Assembly: GCF_000829515.1 (NCBI RefSeq)
Contig: NZ_JXRR01000011.1
Coordinates: forward strand, 37,338-101,337
Direction: 5' to 3'
DNA from: Jeotgalibacillus campisalis
GTDB lineage: Bacteria > Bacillota > Bacilli > Bacillales > Jeotgalibacillaceae
Length of the DNA: 64,000 nt
Of the stretch, positions 51,767-61,510 are shown piece by piece. Both the position numbers and the translations under genes were made by a program. Every line of letters starts with the position of its first letter. Within the stretch, counting starts at the first letter, position 1. Under the pieces are notes generated by a model, which searched no databases, was not told where the DNA came from, and was given only the letters and a program-made list of their open reading frames with translations.

Positions 51767-54067
51767 TTACGTCTTTTGCCAGGTCATTTTTGTCTTTGCC
51801 GATTCGTCGAGCAGCAAATCCTCAGGGTGCTCACTATACAAAGCCAGCCTGTGCATGGCACGTGTCATCGCTACATATAAAAGCTTGCGGTCAAGCTCAT
51901 TTCCCTTATACCTTTCAATCAAAGAAGGAATAAGAACCGCGTCAAATTCAAGTCCTTTGGCTAAATGAGCGGGCAAAAGAGTAATCTGATTTTTCTCAAG
52001 CTCTTCATTTTCTGTCAGAAGCTGCACAGTAACTGAGCTCGCAGCAAATAACGTAAACATTCTTTTGCATTCAGCGGGTGTTTTACAGATTATTGCAATC
52101 GTCGTGAAGTTTTCTTGTTGAAAGAGTGCAATATCCTGTTCCATTCTTTGTACCAGCGAAGCAGCAGGCAGCTGATGGTAAGAAGGCAGCACTCCATGGC
52201 GCACAACCGGCTCAACAAGAGGAAGCGACTCTTCCATTTTTTCTAAGATCATATTGGCAAGATTCATGATTTCAATTGTCGTACGATAACTTTTTTGCAG
52301 TGTAAAATAATGCGCTTCGCCAAATATTTCTTTTTTCACAACACCCCAGTCCCGCATCCCACGGTAGGAGTGAATGCCCTGTGCTAAATCCCCGACAATC
52401 GTAAACAAACTTGTATCGAGAATTTTTCTGAGCGCAGCAAGCTGAAAATAACTGTAATCTTGGGCTTCATCAATAAACACATTTTTGACTCTCGATTCAT
52501 CATCCAGCCCATATAGCCGGCCATGTAAATAGTAAATAGGCGCAAGATCCTCCAGTTCAAACATGCGGCTTGAAAGGAGGCGCTGACTGTATTGAACCAG
52601 CTGGTCGACGTCCTCTCGGGCTAATTCAGGGGCACATAATTCGAGCAGCTCTCGTGAAGTAAGCAATTCTTTGTAGTAATCAACCGCACTTTTTCGTTCA
52701 AACTGTTTCATATATGCTCTGACTGTAGAACGGGCTTCTTTTTGAATGGCGTCGGTCCTTTGCGCTTTCGTATCCATAATGAACGTCACTCTTTTTCTGC
52801 GCTTTGCATCATTCCGGATGCCATATAACGCTTTTTCAAGCGCCTCATCATAGACATCTTTTATTTTTTTGAGGACTTCTTTTTTCTTCGTTCGCAAGTG
52901 ATTTTGAATGACCCCTTTTATTTTATCGAATCTTCTATAGACCGGCAGATAGTGATAATCATGCAGAAATAGATTGGCAAGTCTGTCTCCGCGCAGGATT
53001 CTAAATTTCTCTAGCATAACGTCTGTTTTAGGAGCCAGCGATTCTTCTATATGATTCAAGTAGCGGTCGATGATTTTCAAGAATAGGAGAGAGCCTTTAA
53101 ATTCGGAAAGCTTCTTAGTTTCTTCACTTGAATCATCTTCTTCAATTAAGGAAACCAGCTTCTTTACCGGATCTGCAAGCCGTATGGTCTGGCCAGTCGC
53201 TTTCGTCATGTAGTCTATTAAGGTCGTTTGGTTAATTTTATCCACGCCTAATTCCGGCAGAACTTCTGAGATATATTCAATAAATAGCTGATTAGGTGCA
53301 AGAATCATTAAGTCAGAGGGATGGAAGGTTTCGCTGTTTACATATAAAAAATAGGATATCCGGTGAAGCGCAATCGTAGTTTTGCCGCTGCCGGCAGCCC
53401 CTTGTACAATAATCGGACGATTTAAGGGAGCGCGGATGATGTCGTTTTGTTCTTTTTGAATAGTGGATACAATTTCGGTTAACCGATTATCGGCTTTTCC
53501 TGCAAGCGACTGCTGAAGGAGCTCATCGGTGGTCGTTAGATCAACATCCTGAATACTGAGCAGTTCGCCTTTTTCAATTTGATACTGCCGTTTAAGGGAT
53601 AAATAGCCTTGTGTCGTCTCACCGTTTACTTCATATTCCACTTCTCCAAGACGCCCGTCATAATACACATTTGAGACAGGTGAGCGCCAGTCCACAATAA
53701 TCTGAGACTGATTTTCCGGATTATGTAGAGAAGCTTTTCCAATATACAGAGACTCTTTTTCTTCATTTTCCTTTTGATAATCAATTCGGGCGAAATAAGG
53801 TTTGTCGTAGACACTTTGAAGCCGTTTAACCTGATCCGTATTCATCTGAAGCAGACTCGCTCCAGTTAAAAGGTTCATATAGCTTAAGCTGCTGTCTAAG
53901 GAGTCAAGCGTTTCATACGCTTCCTTTAAATGCTGCCGGGCATTTCCTGCGCTTTGCTTTGAAGTCGCAAGTGCCTGGTCAATGTAAAGTCTGGTGAAGA
54001 GTAAACGATCCACTTCGTTTTTAAAATCGGGGTGTGAGAAGGAAGAATGTTTTGTTTTGTCGGTCAA
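51767..54067 (-). CDS. helD: RNA polymerase recycling motor ATPase HelD (UvrD-like)
   Basis: About 766 residues, close to B. subtilis HelD. An N-terminal helical arm (about 1-190) precedes the superfamily 1 helicase core: Walker A QGAAGSGKTTIALHR (near 220), a middle insertion, FIDEAQDYSYFQL, VGDLAQGIHSYRG, and C-terminal LLPAHLAKGLEFDAVLIP and YVAMTRAMHRLAL. HelD removes stalled RNA polymerase from DNA using ATP. I chose TTG 54067, with GAGGTGA 5 bases upstream, giving the N-terminus LTDKTKHSSFSHP; the frame extends further upstream without support. Confidence 0.88.
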   Translation of the reverse strand: MTDKTKHSSFSHPDFKNEVDRLLFTRLYIDQALATSKQSAGNARQHLKEAYETLDSLDSSLSYMNLLTGASLLQMNTDQVKRLQSVYDKPYFARIDYQKENEEKESLYIGKASLHNPENQSQIIVDWRSPVSNVYYDGRLGEVEYEVNGETTQGYLSLKRQYQIEKGELLSIQDVDLTTTDELLQQSLAGKADNRLTEIVSTIQKEQNDIIRAPLNRPIIVQGAAGSGKTTIALHRISYFLYVNSETFHPSDLMILAPNQLFIEYISEVLPELGVDKINQTTLIDYMTKATGQTIRLADPVKKLVSLIEEDDSSEETKKLSEFKGSLLFLKIIDRYLNHIEESLAPKTDVMLEKFRILRGDRLANLFLHDYHYLPVYRRFDKIKGVIQNHLRTKKKEVLKKIKDVYDEALEKALYGIRNDAKRRKRVTFIMDTKAQRTDAIQKEARSTVRAYMKQFERKSAVDYYKELLTSRELLELCAPELAREDVDQLVQYSQRLLSSRMFELEDLAPIYYLHGRLYGLDDESRVKNVFIDEAQDYSYFQLAALRKILDTSLFTIVGDLAQGIHSYRGMRDWGVVKKEIFGEAHYFTLQKSYRTTIEIMNLANMILEKMEESLPLVEPVVRHGVLPSYHQLPAASLVQRMEQDIALFQQENFTTIAIICKTPAECKRMFTLFAASSVTVQLLTENEELEKNQITLLPAHLAKGLEFDAVLIPSLIERYKGNELDRKLLYVAMTRAMHRLALYSEHPEDLLLDESAKTKMTWQKT

Positions 54068-54218
54068 ATTTGTCACCTCAATCGCTAGATTATCGATCGC
54101 AGCCGCGAAAAAAGAGCGTTTACAATCGTACCATAGTGACAATAAAAAAAGAAGAGGAAATGTAAAATTTCCCCTTTGGACCAAAATGAAATCTGCGTTA
54201 TTAAAGAGCGCTTGAACT

Positions 54219-54263
54219 GCTTTAACGTATAAAAGGGGCCAGACCCCTTCTATACGTTAAAGC
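54219..54263. repeat. 45-bp inverted repeat between the CBS gene and helD
   Basis: GCTTTAACGTATA, AAAGGGG, a 5-base loop, CCCCTTC and TATACGTTAAAGC form a nearly perfect 20-bp stem. There is no T run on either strand, so it is not a classical terminator. Confidence 0.6.
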
Positions 54264-54268
54264 GTTAA

Positions 54269-54673
54269 TTAAGGCTGTGAAATATCTGTCAGGGCGTCTC
54301 CTGCCTGGTCGTTGGATTGAGTGGAAACGGCAAGGTCGCCAAGTGACACCATCCCAATGACTTTTCCGCCATCTACTACTGGCAATCTGCGCACCTGATT
54401 CTCTGCCATAAGTGCAGCAGCTTCCTGAGAACTCATGTCGGGTTTGACGCTGATGACATTGTGTGTCATTACCTCATCTATCTGCTCCTCTTTGTGCTCT
54501 GCTATGCCACGAATGACGACATCACGATCGGTTACCATTCCAATTACTTTGCCTTGATCGAGGACTGGCAAAATTCCTATATTCCGATCTTTCATGATCT
54601 TCGCCACTTGTTCGATAGAATCTGTTTTTTCACAGCTTATTACTTCATCAGTCATCACTTCGCGCACATTCAT
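54269..54673 (-). CDS. Two-CBS-domain protein
   Basis: 134 residues, a tandem pair of CBS domains (a Bateman module). First VREVMTDEVISCEKTDSIEQ with GILPVLDQGKVIGMVTDRDVV (parts: ILPVLDQGKVIGM, VTDRDVV), then VMTHNVISVKPDM with RRLPVVDGGKVIGMVSLGDL. Such proteins bind adenosyl nucleotides and sense energy state. It resembles the Bacillus YhcV/YkuL group. ATG 54673 has GGAGGTG upstream; the longer frame lacks a site. Confidence 0.85.
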   Translation of the reverse strand: MNVREVMTDEVISCEKTDSIEQVAKIMKDRNIGILPVLDQGKVIGMVTDRDVVIRGIAEHKEEQIDEVMTHNVISVKPDMSSQEAAALMAENQVRRLPVVDGGKVIGMVSLGDLAVSTQSNDQAGDALTDISQP

Positions 54674-54926
54674 TAAAAGCACCTCCATATTGTCAAAAAT
54701 CATCTGTAGTATTGGGAAATCAATCATATTTATACATTTTCCTTAAAGTGATTGTTCAATAAATGTTCAAGAATAATGTTTTTTTTACGCTAAAGGGATT
54801 AAATGATGAAATTGGTGGTATTATACCCGTAAACAAGATGAATAAAATTTCAAAAAAATGAAACCATATAAAGGCATAGAACGTATTACTAATTATCAGC
54901 ATGTAAAATAAAGAGAGGTGTCGATC

Positions 54927-55061
54927 ATGACTAGAGACAGTGAAAGTCTAAAAAGAATGATTGTCAAACTGTCAGAAGTAGGTGTTAAAATCACCAAAAC
55001 AAAGTCACGTCTGGAAATTCTTGAATCAGTCAAAAGCACCCAGCAGATCTCCAGTACGTAA
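54927..55061 (+). CDS. Small basic protein (Lmo0850-like)
   Basis: 44 residues, highly charged and helical, with LKRMIVKLSEVGVKITKTKS in the middle. ATG 54927 has GAGAGGTG 6 bases upstream and a terminator follows the stop by about 55 bp, so it is an independent unit. It resembles, from memory, the short Lmo0850 family annotated in Listeria and Bacillus; function unknown. Confidence 0.6.
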   Translation: MTRDSESLKRMIVKLSEVGVKITKTKSRLEILESVKSTQQISST

Positions 55062-55113
55062 AGAACAGCGGATTCCAACCCCTCTAGCGGCCTATAATTA
55101 CATAAACAGGATC

Positions 55114-55152
55114 AAGGTGCTCATTTTATTGAAATGTGAGGACCTTTTTTTC
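55114..55152 (+). terminator. Terminator after the small basic protein gene
   Basis: AAGGT...CTCATTT pairs with AAATGTGAG...ACCTT with a small internal bulge, followed by a T run. Confidence 0.7.
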
Positions 55153-55235
55153 GTTTGAATGCACCTTCACAGAGAAAATAGGGTATAGAAAGGTAATTAG
55201 TTTATTTACAGGTTTAAGAAAGGAGAAAGCTTTTC

Positions 55236-56132
55236 ATGTATAAGACAGCGATGTTAATTTATAACGGAAACGCAGGCCAGAAACAAATGGATAAAATTCT
55301 TGCTCAAATAATAGGACCACTCAGTTTGGCCATTCCGAATCTGACTTTGCTTCAAACCCAGAAACCAGGGGATGCAGAGCACTTTTGCAGGCAGCACGGA
55401 GAAGAAGTTGAACTGGTAATTGCTTTAGGTGGTGACGGAACGGTGCATGAATGCATCAATGGACTCTCTCCATTAGATAAGCGCCCCATTTTCAGTGTCA
55501 TTCCATCTGGGACATGCAATGATTTTGCGCGTGCTTTGGACATTCCGCTCAACATAAAACAAGCAGCAATGCTCATCAGTGAAGAAGGAATAGAAGAAGA
55601 AGTTGATATTGTGCAGACGAACGATCAATATTTCGGGAATTTTTGGGGGACAGGTCTAATTGCTGAAGCATCACTCAATATAGACGAGCAGTCAAAAGGA
55701 GTTTTTGGCCGATTGAGTTATTACGTCAGCGCGATTAAATCGATGACTGCCCAAGACCGCTTTTCATTTGAAATGGAAGTGGACGGTGAAACACTGAAAG
55801 ATGAAGCGGTAATGGTACTTGCATTAAACGGGCGATTTATAGGGGCAACCGAATTTCCGCTTTCAAGCATTCAGTTAAATGATGGGAAGATCGATGTGAT
55901 GGTCATCAAAGAAGCGGGTTTTCCATTATTTAAAGAAATCCTTTCTGCCAAAGCCACCGTTGACTGGGAAAAAGATAAAAGCACGATTGATCATTTTCAA
56001 GCGTCTTCATTAAAAATCTCCACTTCTTCCAAGCGCTATATAGATTTAGATGGCGAGCATTATGAAGGAAAAGACCACAGCATGACGGTGCTGCCTGGCC
56101 ATTTAAATGTGGTAAAAGGAAATAGAGGATAA
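55236..56132 (+). CDS. Diacylglycerol kinase-family lipid kinase (second paralogue)
   Basis: 298 residues of the DAGKc family: IYNGNAGQKQMDKIL at the N-terminus, ALGGDGTVHECING (near 65-78) and IPSGTCNDFARALDIP (near 90-105), then the C-terminal sandwich with LNDGKIDVMVIKE. Compared with the kinase at 26591, the signature asparagine (GGDGTxNE) is replaced by His (TVHE), as in the YtlR/BmrU-type subgroup. Substrate unknown. AAAGGAG precedes ATG 55236. Confidence 0.87.
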   Translation: MYKTAMLIYNGNAGQKQMDKILAQIIGPLSLAIPNLTLLQTQKPGDAEHFCRQHGEEVELVIALGGDGTVHECINGLSPLDKRPIFSVIPSGTCNDFARALDIPLNIKQAAMLISEEGIEEEVDIVQTNDQYFGNFWGTGLIAEASLNIDEQSKGVFGRLSYYVSAIKSMTAQDRFSFEMEVDGETLKDEAVMVLALNGRFIGATEFPLSSIQLNDGKIDVMVIKEAGFPLFKEILSAKATVDWEKDKSTIDHFQASSLKISTSSKRYIDLDGEHYEGKDHSMTVLPGHLNVVKGNRG

Positions 56133-56160
56133 AAAAAAGAGGCATCAGCCTCTTTTTTTT
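56131..56160. terminator. Bidirectional terminator between lipid kinase and FtsW/RodA genes
   Basis: AAAAAAAAGAGGC, loop ATCA, GCCTCTTTTTTTT: a perfect symmetric hairpin serving both convergent genes. Confidence 0.9.
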
Positions 56161-57334
56161 ACACTTCTTCATCTGAAGAAAACATATAGGTGCGATGATG
56201 AAATTTCATTGAAAAGATTAAACCGAGTGCAAACATAATGCCGATTAGCGAGCTGCCCCCATAACTGATCAACGGAAGCGGGATCCCTGTAATCGGCAGA
56301 AGCTGGATCGTCATCCCGATGTTTTGGAAGGCATGGAACGTAATCATGGAAATAATTCCTGCACATACGTACACATTAAATGGACTTTTCGTTTGCAATG
56401 AGACTTTTGTTAAATGATAAATCAGCATGAAAAACAAACTGACAATAATACTTGCGCCGATGAAGCCATATTCTTCCCCGACAACGGCAAAGATAAAATC
56501 CGTGTGATTATCAGGAACGTATACCTGACGATCCTGATATCCTTTACCAAAAATCTCACCCGATCCAATGGCGCTCATGGAAGTCGTGAGCTGATAGGCA
56601 TCACCGGAAGAAAATTGATAAGGGTCAAGCCAGGAATAAATTCTTCGCAGCTGATAATCGTCAAAATATTGAGCGATTAAGCTGGGGGCAAAAATAACAA
56701 TTGAAATCAAAGAGGCTGCGAGTGCGCCTACCGTTAAAAATGCGGGAAACAGAATCTTCCAAGTGATACCTGAAACTAAAACGATCCCTGCTGTTATCGC
56801 GATGAAAACCAGCATGGTTCCAAGGTCTGGCTGTTCATTAATTAAAATAAAAGGAACGCCTGCAACAACACCGATTTTAGCAAGCATCCAAAGATCGCTT
56901 TTCACCGTCCGATGTCCATAGGTTTCATTATGTGAAGCGACCACCCGTGCAAGGGCAATAATCGTAAAAGTTTTCATAAATTCAGACGGCTGCAGGGTAC
57001 CGATAACAGGAAAACGATACCAGCTGTAAGCTCCATTTATGTAAGGAACAATACTTTCAGGTGCTACAAGAAGTCCGACTAAAAGCACAATGCCAAAGCC
57101 ATAAAGCACCCAGGCAATTCTTCTGAACTGATCCATATCCAGTAACATGGTTATACTAATGATGACAAAACCCACAACATAAAGCATGCCCTGTCTGAGC
57201 GCAAAATTCATGTTCCCGTATTGCTCAGTCGTTTGTGCAGACGAAATGGCAAGAATACTCGCCATCATAAAAAAGATCAAAAGGATCGCCAGGCTCCAAT
57301 CAATGCGATCTGAAAATTGCTTCTGGTTATTCAA
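56159..57334 (-). CDS. rodA: FtsW/RodA/SpoVE-family peptidoglycan polymerase
   Basis: About 391 residues, ten membrane segments of the SEDS family. Landmarks are PSEFMKTFTIIALARVVA near 115 (parts: LQPSEFMKTF, ALARVVA), EQPDLGTMLVF (essential aspartate region near 165), FGKGYQDRQVYVPDNHTDFIF (parts: GKGYQDRQ, PDNHTDFIFA) and PLPLISYGGSSLIG near the C-terminus. SEDS proteins polymerise glycan strands with a class B PBP. The sequence fits RodA better than FtsW. The start is uncertain: TTG 57334 has AGGTGA 5 bases upstream, GTG 57343 has none. Confidence 0.88.
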   Translation of the reverse strand: MNNQKQFSDRIDWSLAILLIFFMMASILAISSAQTTEQYGNMNFALRQGMLYVVGFVIISITMLLDMDQFRRIAWVLYGFGIVLLVGLLVAPESIVPYINGAYSWYRFPVIGTLQPSEFMKTFTIIALARVVASHNETYGHRTVKSDLWMLAKIGVVAGVPFILINEQPDLGTMLVFIAITAGIVLVSGITWKILFPAFLTVGALAASLISIVIFAPSLIAQYFDDYQLRRIYSWLDPYQFSSGDAYQLTTSMSAIGSGEIFGKGYQDRQVYVPDNHTDFIFAVVGEEYGFIGASIIVSLFFMLIYHLTKVSLQTKSPFNVYVCAGIISMITFHAFQNIGMTIQLLPITGIPLPLISYGGSSLIGIMFALGLIFSMKFHHRTYMFSSDEEV

Positions 57335-57610
57335 TATATTCACCTGAATTCTATATACTTTAGTAAAGCTTAATCAGTTATTTTTGTCACTTCTACTAGA
57401 CTATCAAATGTCAGATCAATTCACAATTGACAGGAAGTCTTATCTTGCTTAACTGTAACATGATTCTTTTGATGCATGCGTTAATATGTTAATTAATTAA
57501 GCTATTCTTAAATTAGACGGGAAAGGTGTAACAAAAGTTTCTTTTTTTATTCGATCTTTTACAGCTGAATACACTATACTTAATGAAATAACAGAAGGGG
57601 TGATGGTCAG

Positions 57611-58381
57611 TTGAAACCTCAAGCGGGATCTTCTGAATGGATTTATATTCATCTTAATTCAGCGCAGGATTATGTGATGTCTGCTGGCATCGAATTTAAA
57701 GAATTTTACCATGCATTGTCTGCAAATCTCCATCACCTTTTGCTCCTGAAACATCAGTATGACAATGCATCTTTTAATATGCATACTCATATGGAATATG
57801 TCAGTGCAGATGAGTTGAGTAAGATGGCTAAGGACACGATTGAATCATACGGGGATTTTTGCTGGATTGATTTTGAGGATGAAGCAGGAGTCGATGAAAT
57901 GACTTCTCAGGAAATCGCCGAGCTATTATATATCGGGCATATGAAAAATCATCTTCGACTACCATTTTATCGAAAGCTCAATAATCAATACGTTTACCTT
58001 ACAGCGGAAGACGGCACGATGAATCGTACGTATTACCGTAATTGGGAAGATTTTTATTCAGTATTGGGCACAGTACTGCCGGCTAAATGGTATCACCATC
58101 GAAACGGAAAAAACATGATGCGATGGAAAAAGGAAAAAATGATCTCTTTGCTTCCAAAAGAAACGGTAAGAACCATAACTCATTTGTTGCAGGAGGGAGC
58201 CGTCATCTCACTTGCAAAAGCCAGTACGACGAGAACCAAAATAGACATTCCTATTTGGCTCGTAGGGGATTATGAAAGTCTCAATGATCTTGAAGAAGAG
58301 ATGACAGTACGGATGAAACAAACCCCCGATGCCTGGTTTAGCTACGATCGCAAGTCCAAAGATTGGACAGCGGTTATTTAA
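57611..58381 (+). CDS. Conserved-looking cytoplasmic protein of unknown function
   Basis: 256 residues starting with TTG after GGGGTGA (7-base spacing). No signal peptide or membrane segment. It is rich in aromatic residues and histidine: SSEWIYIHLNSAQDYVM, FYHALSANLHHLLLLKHQYD, HTHMEYVSADEL and AKWYHHRNGKNMMRW. No catalytic motif or family is recognised. Single gene with its own terminator, 230 bp upstream of the ynj-like operon. I do not propose a function. Confidence 0.7.
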   Translation: MKPQAGSSEWIYIHLNSAQDYVMSAGIEFKEFYHALSANLHHLLLLKHQYDNASFNMHTHMEYVSADELSKMAKDTIESYGDFCWIDFEDEAGVDEMTSQEIAELLYIGHMKNHLRLPFYRKLNNQYVYLTAEDGTMNRTYYRNWEDFYSVLGTVLPAKWYHHRNGKNMMRWKKEKMISLLPKETVRTITHLLQEGAVISLAKASTTRTKIDIPIWLVGDYESLNDLEEEMTVRMKQTPDAWFSYDRKSKDWTAVI

Positions 58382-58402
58382 AAATCCGTTTTCGCTGATA
58401 GG

Positions 58403-58441
58403 AAAAAAGCTGCCTCCTGAAAAATGGAAGCAGCTTTTTTT
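58403..58441 (+). terminator. Terminator of the unknown 256-residue protein gene
   Basis: AAAAAAGCTGC(C)TCC pairs with GGA(A)GCAGCTTTTTT, with one mismatch and an 8-base loop. Confidence 0.85.
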
Positions 58442-58613
58442 GGAATCAACTCAGAACGAGTCAGGTCGTGATTGTGATTCTATGCTATAAAGAAGTGATC
58501 TTTTTGTAGAGCACTATCGTTACCTTTATAGAGAAAAAAAGACTACACTGTTAGATAGAAACACTTTGGTTCAAACTACGTTCAAGTAGGCATTAAGAGA
58601 AAGTGGTGAGCGC

Positions 58614-59855
58614 ATGAAAAAATCTTTTTTTCTTACACAAAGCATTCTGATCCTTGCATTAGCAGGGTGCACGGGTCAACCACCTGCATCCAATTCGTCC
58701 GAACAGACGGAGCAGCAGACATGGGAGGAAATCCGGCAGACAGCAGCTGGAGAAACGGTTCGAATGTATATGTGGGGAGGAGATGAAGGAATCAATCAGT
58801 ATATGGATGAATGGGTGAAGCCTCGTTTGAAAGAAGAGTATGATGTAACGCTTGAACGCATCCCCTTGAATACGAACGAAATTATTCAAAAGCTTGAAAC
58901 AGAAAAAAGAGCGGGACAGCAGGACGGGACGATCGACCTGATTTGGATGAATGGTGAAAATTTTAAACGGGCAAAAGAAAGCTCGCTGCTGCACGGTCCA
59001 TTTACGGAGCAAATCCCCAACTATCAATCCTACTATGATACAGAAAGCCTCGATTTCACTTATGATTTCGGTACCGAAACAGAAGGGTTTGAAGCGCCAT
59101 GGGGGAAAGTGCAATTTGTTTTCCATTATGATTCTTCAAAAATCAGCAACCCGCCTTCTACATTAGAAGAGCTTCAGAAATGGACCCGCGAAAATCCGGG
59201 GAAATTCACCTATCCTGCTGCAGGAGACTTTACGGGGGATGCATTTATCAGACATGTTCTCTACGGAAAAGCTTCTTCTTTGGAGCAGCTGCTTGATGAA
59301 CCTTTTTCTATGAATTTAATCGAAGAAGAATCAGAGGATGTCTGGCGCTACTTAAATGAGATGGAACCTGATCTGTGGAGGAGCGGGGAAACCTATCCGT
59401 CCTCACTCACTGAACTTGACCGGCTGTACAGTCAAGGAGAGATCTGGATGACGATGGGCTACAATGAGGCAAGAGCGGAAGTCCTTGTTGAGGATGGGAT
59501 TTTTCCGGAAACAACGGAATCCTTCATCCTGGAAGAACCCGGTTCGATAGGAAACACTCACTTCCTATCCATTCCTTTTAACAGTCCAAATAAAGAAGCG
59601 GCCATGGCGGCCATTGATTTCATGCTGGCGCCAGATGCTCAATCAGCAAAGCTTTCCCCGGAGTATTGGGGTGAAAATACACCGATTGATTTAACTGCAT
59701 TAAGCAGTGAGCAGAAAGAGCCATTTGAGAAAATTGATCGGGGAAAGACGGTTTTGGATCAGCAAACGCTGAACGATGCGTTTTTGCCGGAAATAGATGC
59801 TGCGTATGTGCCGTGGCTGCAGGAGAAGTGGATTGATGAAGTGGCATCTCAATAA
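58614..59855 (+). CDS. ABC transporter substrate-binding lipoprotein, YnjB-like
   Basis: 413 residues. Lipobox LALAGC near 15-20, then a type II binding protein of the thiamine/iron/polyamine-like group: GETVRMYMWGGDEGINQYMD at the start of the mature part, and DLIWMNGENFKRAK and PWGKVQFVFHYDSSK later. The GGDxxINxYxDxWV region and overall length recall E. coli YnjB. AGTGGTGAG precedes ATG 58614. Its stop overlaps the first permease gene by 20 bp. First gene of a six-gene operon; the ligand is not known. Confidence 0.82.
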   Translation: MKKSFFLTQSILILALAGCTGQPPASNSSEQTEQQTWEEIRQTAAGETVRMYMWGGDEGINQYMDEWVKPRLKEEYDVTLERIPLNTNEIIQKLETEKRAGQQDGTIDLIWMNGENFKRAKESSLLHGPFTEQIPNYQSYYDTESLDFTYDFGTETEGFEAPWGKVQFVFHYDSSKISNPPSTLEELQKWTRENPGKFTYPAAGDFTGDAFIRHVLYGKASSLEQLLDEPFSMNLIEEESEDVWRYLNEMEPDLWRSGETYPSSLTELDRLYSQGEIWMTMGYNEARAEVLVEDGIFPETTESFILEEPGSIGNTHFLSIPFNSPNKEAAMAAIDFMLAPDAQSAKLSPEYWGENTPIDLTALSSEQKEPFEKIDRGKTVLDQQTLNDAFLPEIDAAYVPWLQEKWIDEVASQ

Positions 59856-60702
59856 ACGAACCACAGCTTTACTAGTGCCCGCTTTCTTCTTTCTTTTACT
59901 CGTTCTCTACAGCCTTGTGATGTCATTTGTAGAAAGTGTAAAGGGACCGAATGGGTGGACACTTTCATACTATAGAGATTTGTTTTTGGAGGAAAGACTA
60001 TATGCTTCTTTTGGCTATAGTCTTTCCATCACATTGATCTCCACCGCTTTATCGATTGTCATTGGATGGGCGCTTATCCGTTCCTTTCACACACTTATTG
60101 AAAACAGTTTAGGCAAGTGGATTTTATGGATTCCGATGCTGTTTCCTCATTTTGTGTGGGGATACTTTGTCCTTTTACTTCTTGGACAAAGCGGCGTGCT
60201 TTCCTCTTTTTTGTACAGTATCGGCTTGCTTGAATCAAGAAATCAATTCCCCGTGATCGTTCAGGATAAAGAAGGATTGGGCATCATTATTACGTATTTA
60301 TGGAAAGAGATTCCCTTTGTCGTGTTAATGCTGCTTCCGGTATATGCACAGCTGCCGAAGCAGTATGGAGAAGTCATTCATGTGCTTGGGGGCACGAAGA
60401 GGGATTATTTTAAAACGATTGAATGGCCGTGGGTACAGCCGGTTCTCGTGGAAGTCTTTTTAATTGTAACGGCGTTCATTTTTACAGCGTATGAGGTGCC
60501 AGCACTCCTTGGTGTCCAATATCCACAAATGACGGCCGTTTTAGCATACGATTGGTTTTACGGCATCAGCTGGGATGAACGCTCCTATGCGTTTGCGCTG
60601 CTGTTTATGATCTCGATTGTCATGAGCTTGTTTGCCCTGCTGTCCTTTCTTTTACTAAACAGAAGAAGATGGCTTATTTCAAAAAGTCAGCATCAGCGAT
60701 AG
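59836..60702 (+). CDS. ABC transporter permease, YnjC-like (first subunit)
   Basis: 288 residues, six membrane segments, binding-protein-dependent permease of the thiamine/Fe/polyamine group. The coupling loop is EVIHVLGGTKRDYFKTIEWP (near 190-210). ATG 59836 lies inside the end of the preceding gene with AGGAGAAGTGG upstream. E. coli YnjC is a single double-length permease; here the two halves are separate genes (this and the next). Confidence 0.85.
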   Translation: MKWHLNKRTTALLVPAFFFLLLVLYSLVMSFVESVKGPNGWTLSYYRDLFLEERLYASFGYSLSITLISTALSIVIGWALIRSFHTLIENSLGKWILWIPMLFPHFVWGYFVLLLLGQSGVLSSFLYSIGLLESRNQFPVIVQDKEGLGIIITYLWKEIPFVVLMLLPVYAQLPKQYGEVIHVLGGTKRDYFKTIEWPWVQPVLVEVFLIVTAFIFTAYEVPALLGVQYPQMTAVLAYDWFYGISWDERSYAFALLFMISIVMSLFALLSFLLLNRRRWLISKSQHQR

Positions 60703-60712
60703 GAGGAGTAAG

Positions 60713-61510
60713 GTGAAAAAACCCGTATTTTATTTGTTATCAAGTTTACTTTTTCTGCTGCCTGCTCTTATGCTGGCTGTGAAAAGTTTTACCCCTGTCT
60801 GGAAATGGGGGGAGCCTCTGTCATTTGATTGGACGCTGCGCGGATGGGAAGTATTTCTGATGGATTCAAGGATTTATGAGGCTCTTTTACTATCCATTCT
60901 CATTGCTTTGACCGTAACCTTTTTAAATCTTTTTGTCGGTATTCTTGCAGGGAAAGCTCTTTCCCATTCCGATTTTAAAGGAAAGGGCCTGCTTGAAACG
61001 TTCTTGCTGCTTCCTTTATTTATTCCAACCATGGCAGCAGCACTCGGGCTTCACATTACCATGATCCGTTTAGGACTCGCGAATCAGTGGCTCGGAGTGG
61101 TCATTGTTCATCTCGTACCTACCATTCCGTATACAATAAAAGTCATGAAAGCGGGTTATGACAGAGTTGGGTCCGGCATTATCGAACAGGCGAAGGTTCT
61201 TGGCGGAGGCTCCTTTCATGTGTTCAGGTCCATTGAGCTGCCTTTACTGATGCCAAGTGTGCGCAGTGCTGTCTTTTTAACGGTTACGATCAGTATGAGC
61301 CAATATGTCCTGACGGCTGTGATTGGCGGTGGAAACGTCATTACGCTTCCCATAATTTATTATCCATTTTTGCAATCGGTCAATGATACGGTGATGGCGG
61401 CTTTTTCTATTGCATTTGCCCTGCTGCCCGTCATTGCAGTGGCAGTGGTTGAATTATTATCAAAACTTTTGACATATAAAGGGACTTTAGTAAACAGAGG
61501 TGTTACATGA
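60713..61510 (+). CDS. ABC transporter permease, YnjC-like (second subunit)
   Basis: 265 residues, six membrane segments. The coupling loop is IIEQAKVLGGGSFHVFRSIE followed by LPLLMP. GTG 60713 has AGGAGG 5 bases upstream. The stop overlaps the ATPase start by 4 bp (ATGA). Confidence 0.87.
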   Translation: MKKPVFYLLSSLLFLLPALMLAVKSFTPVWKWGEPLSFDWTLRGWEVFLMDSRIYEALLLSILIALTVTFLNLFVGILAGKALSHSDFKGKGLLETFLLLPLFIPTMAAALGLHITMIRLGLANQWLGVVIVHLVPTIPYTIKVMKAGYDRVGSGIIEQAKVLGGGSFHVFRSIELPLLMPSVRSAVFLTVTISMSQYVLTAVIGGGNVITLPIIYYPFLQSVNDTVMAAFSIAFALLPVIAVAVVELLSKLLTYKGTLVNRGVT

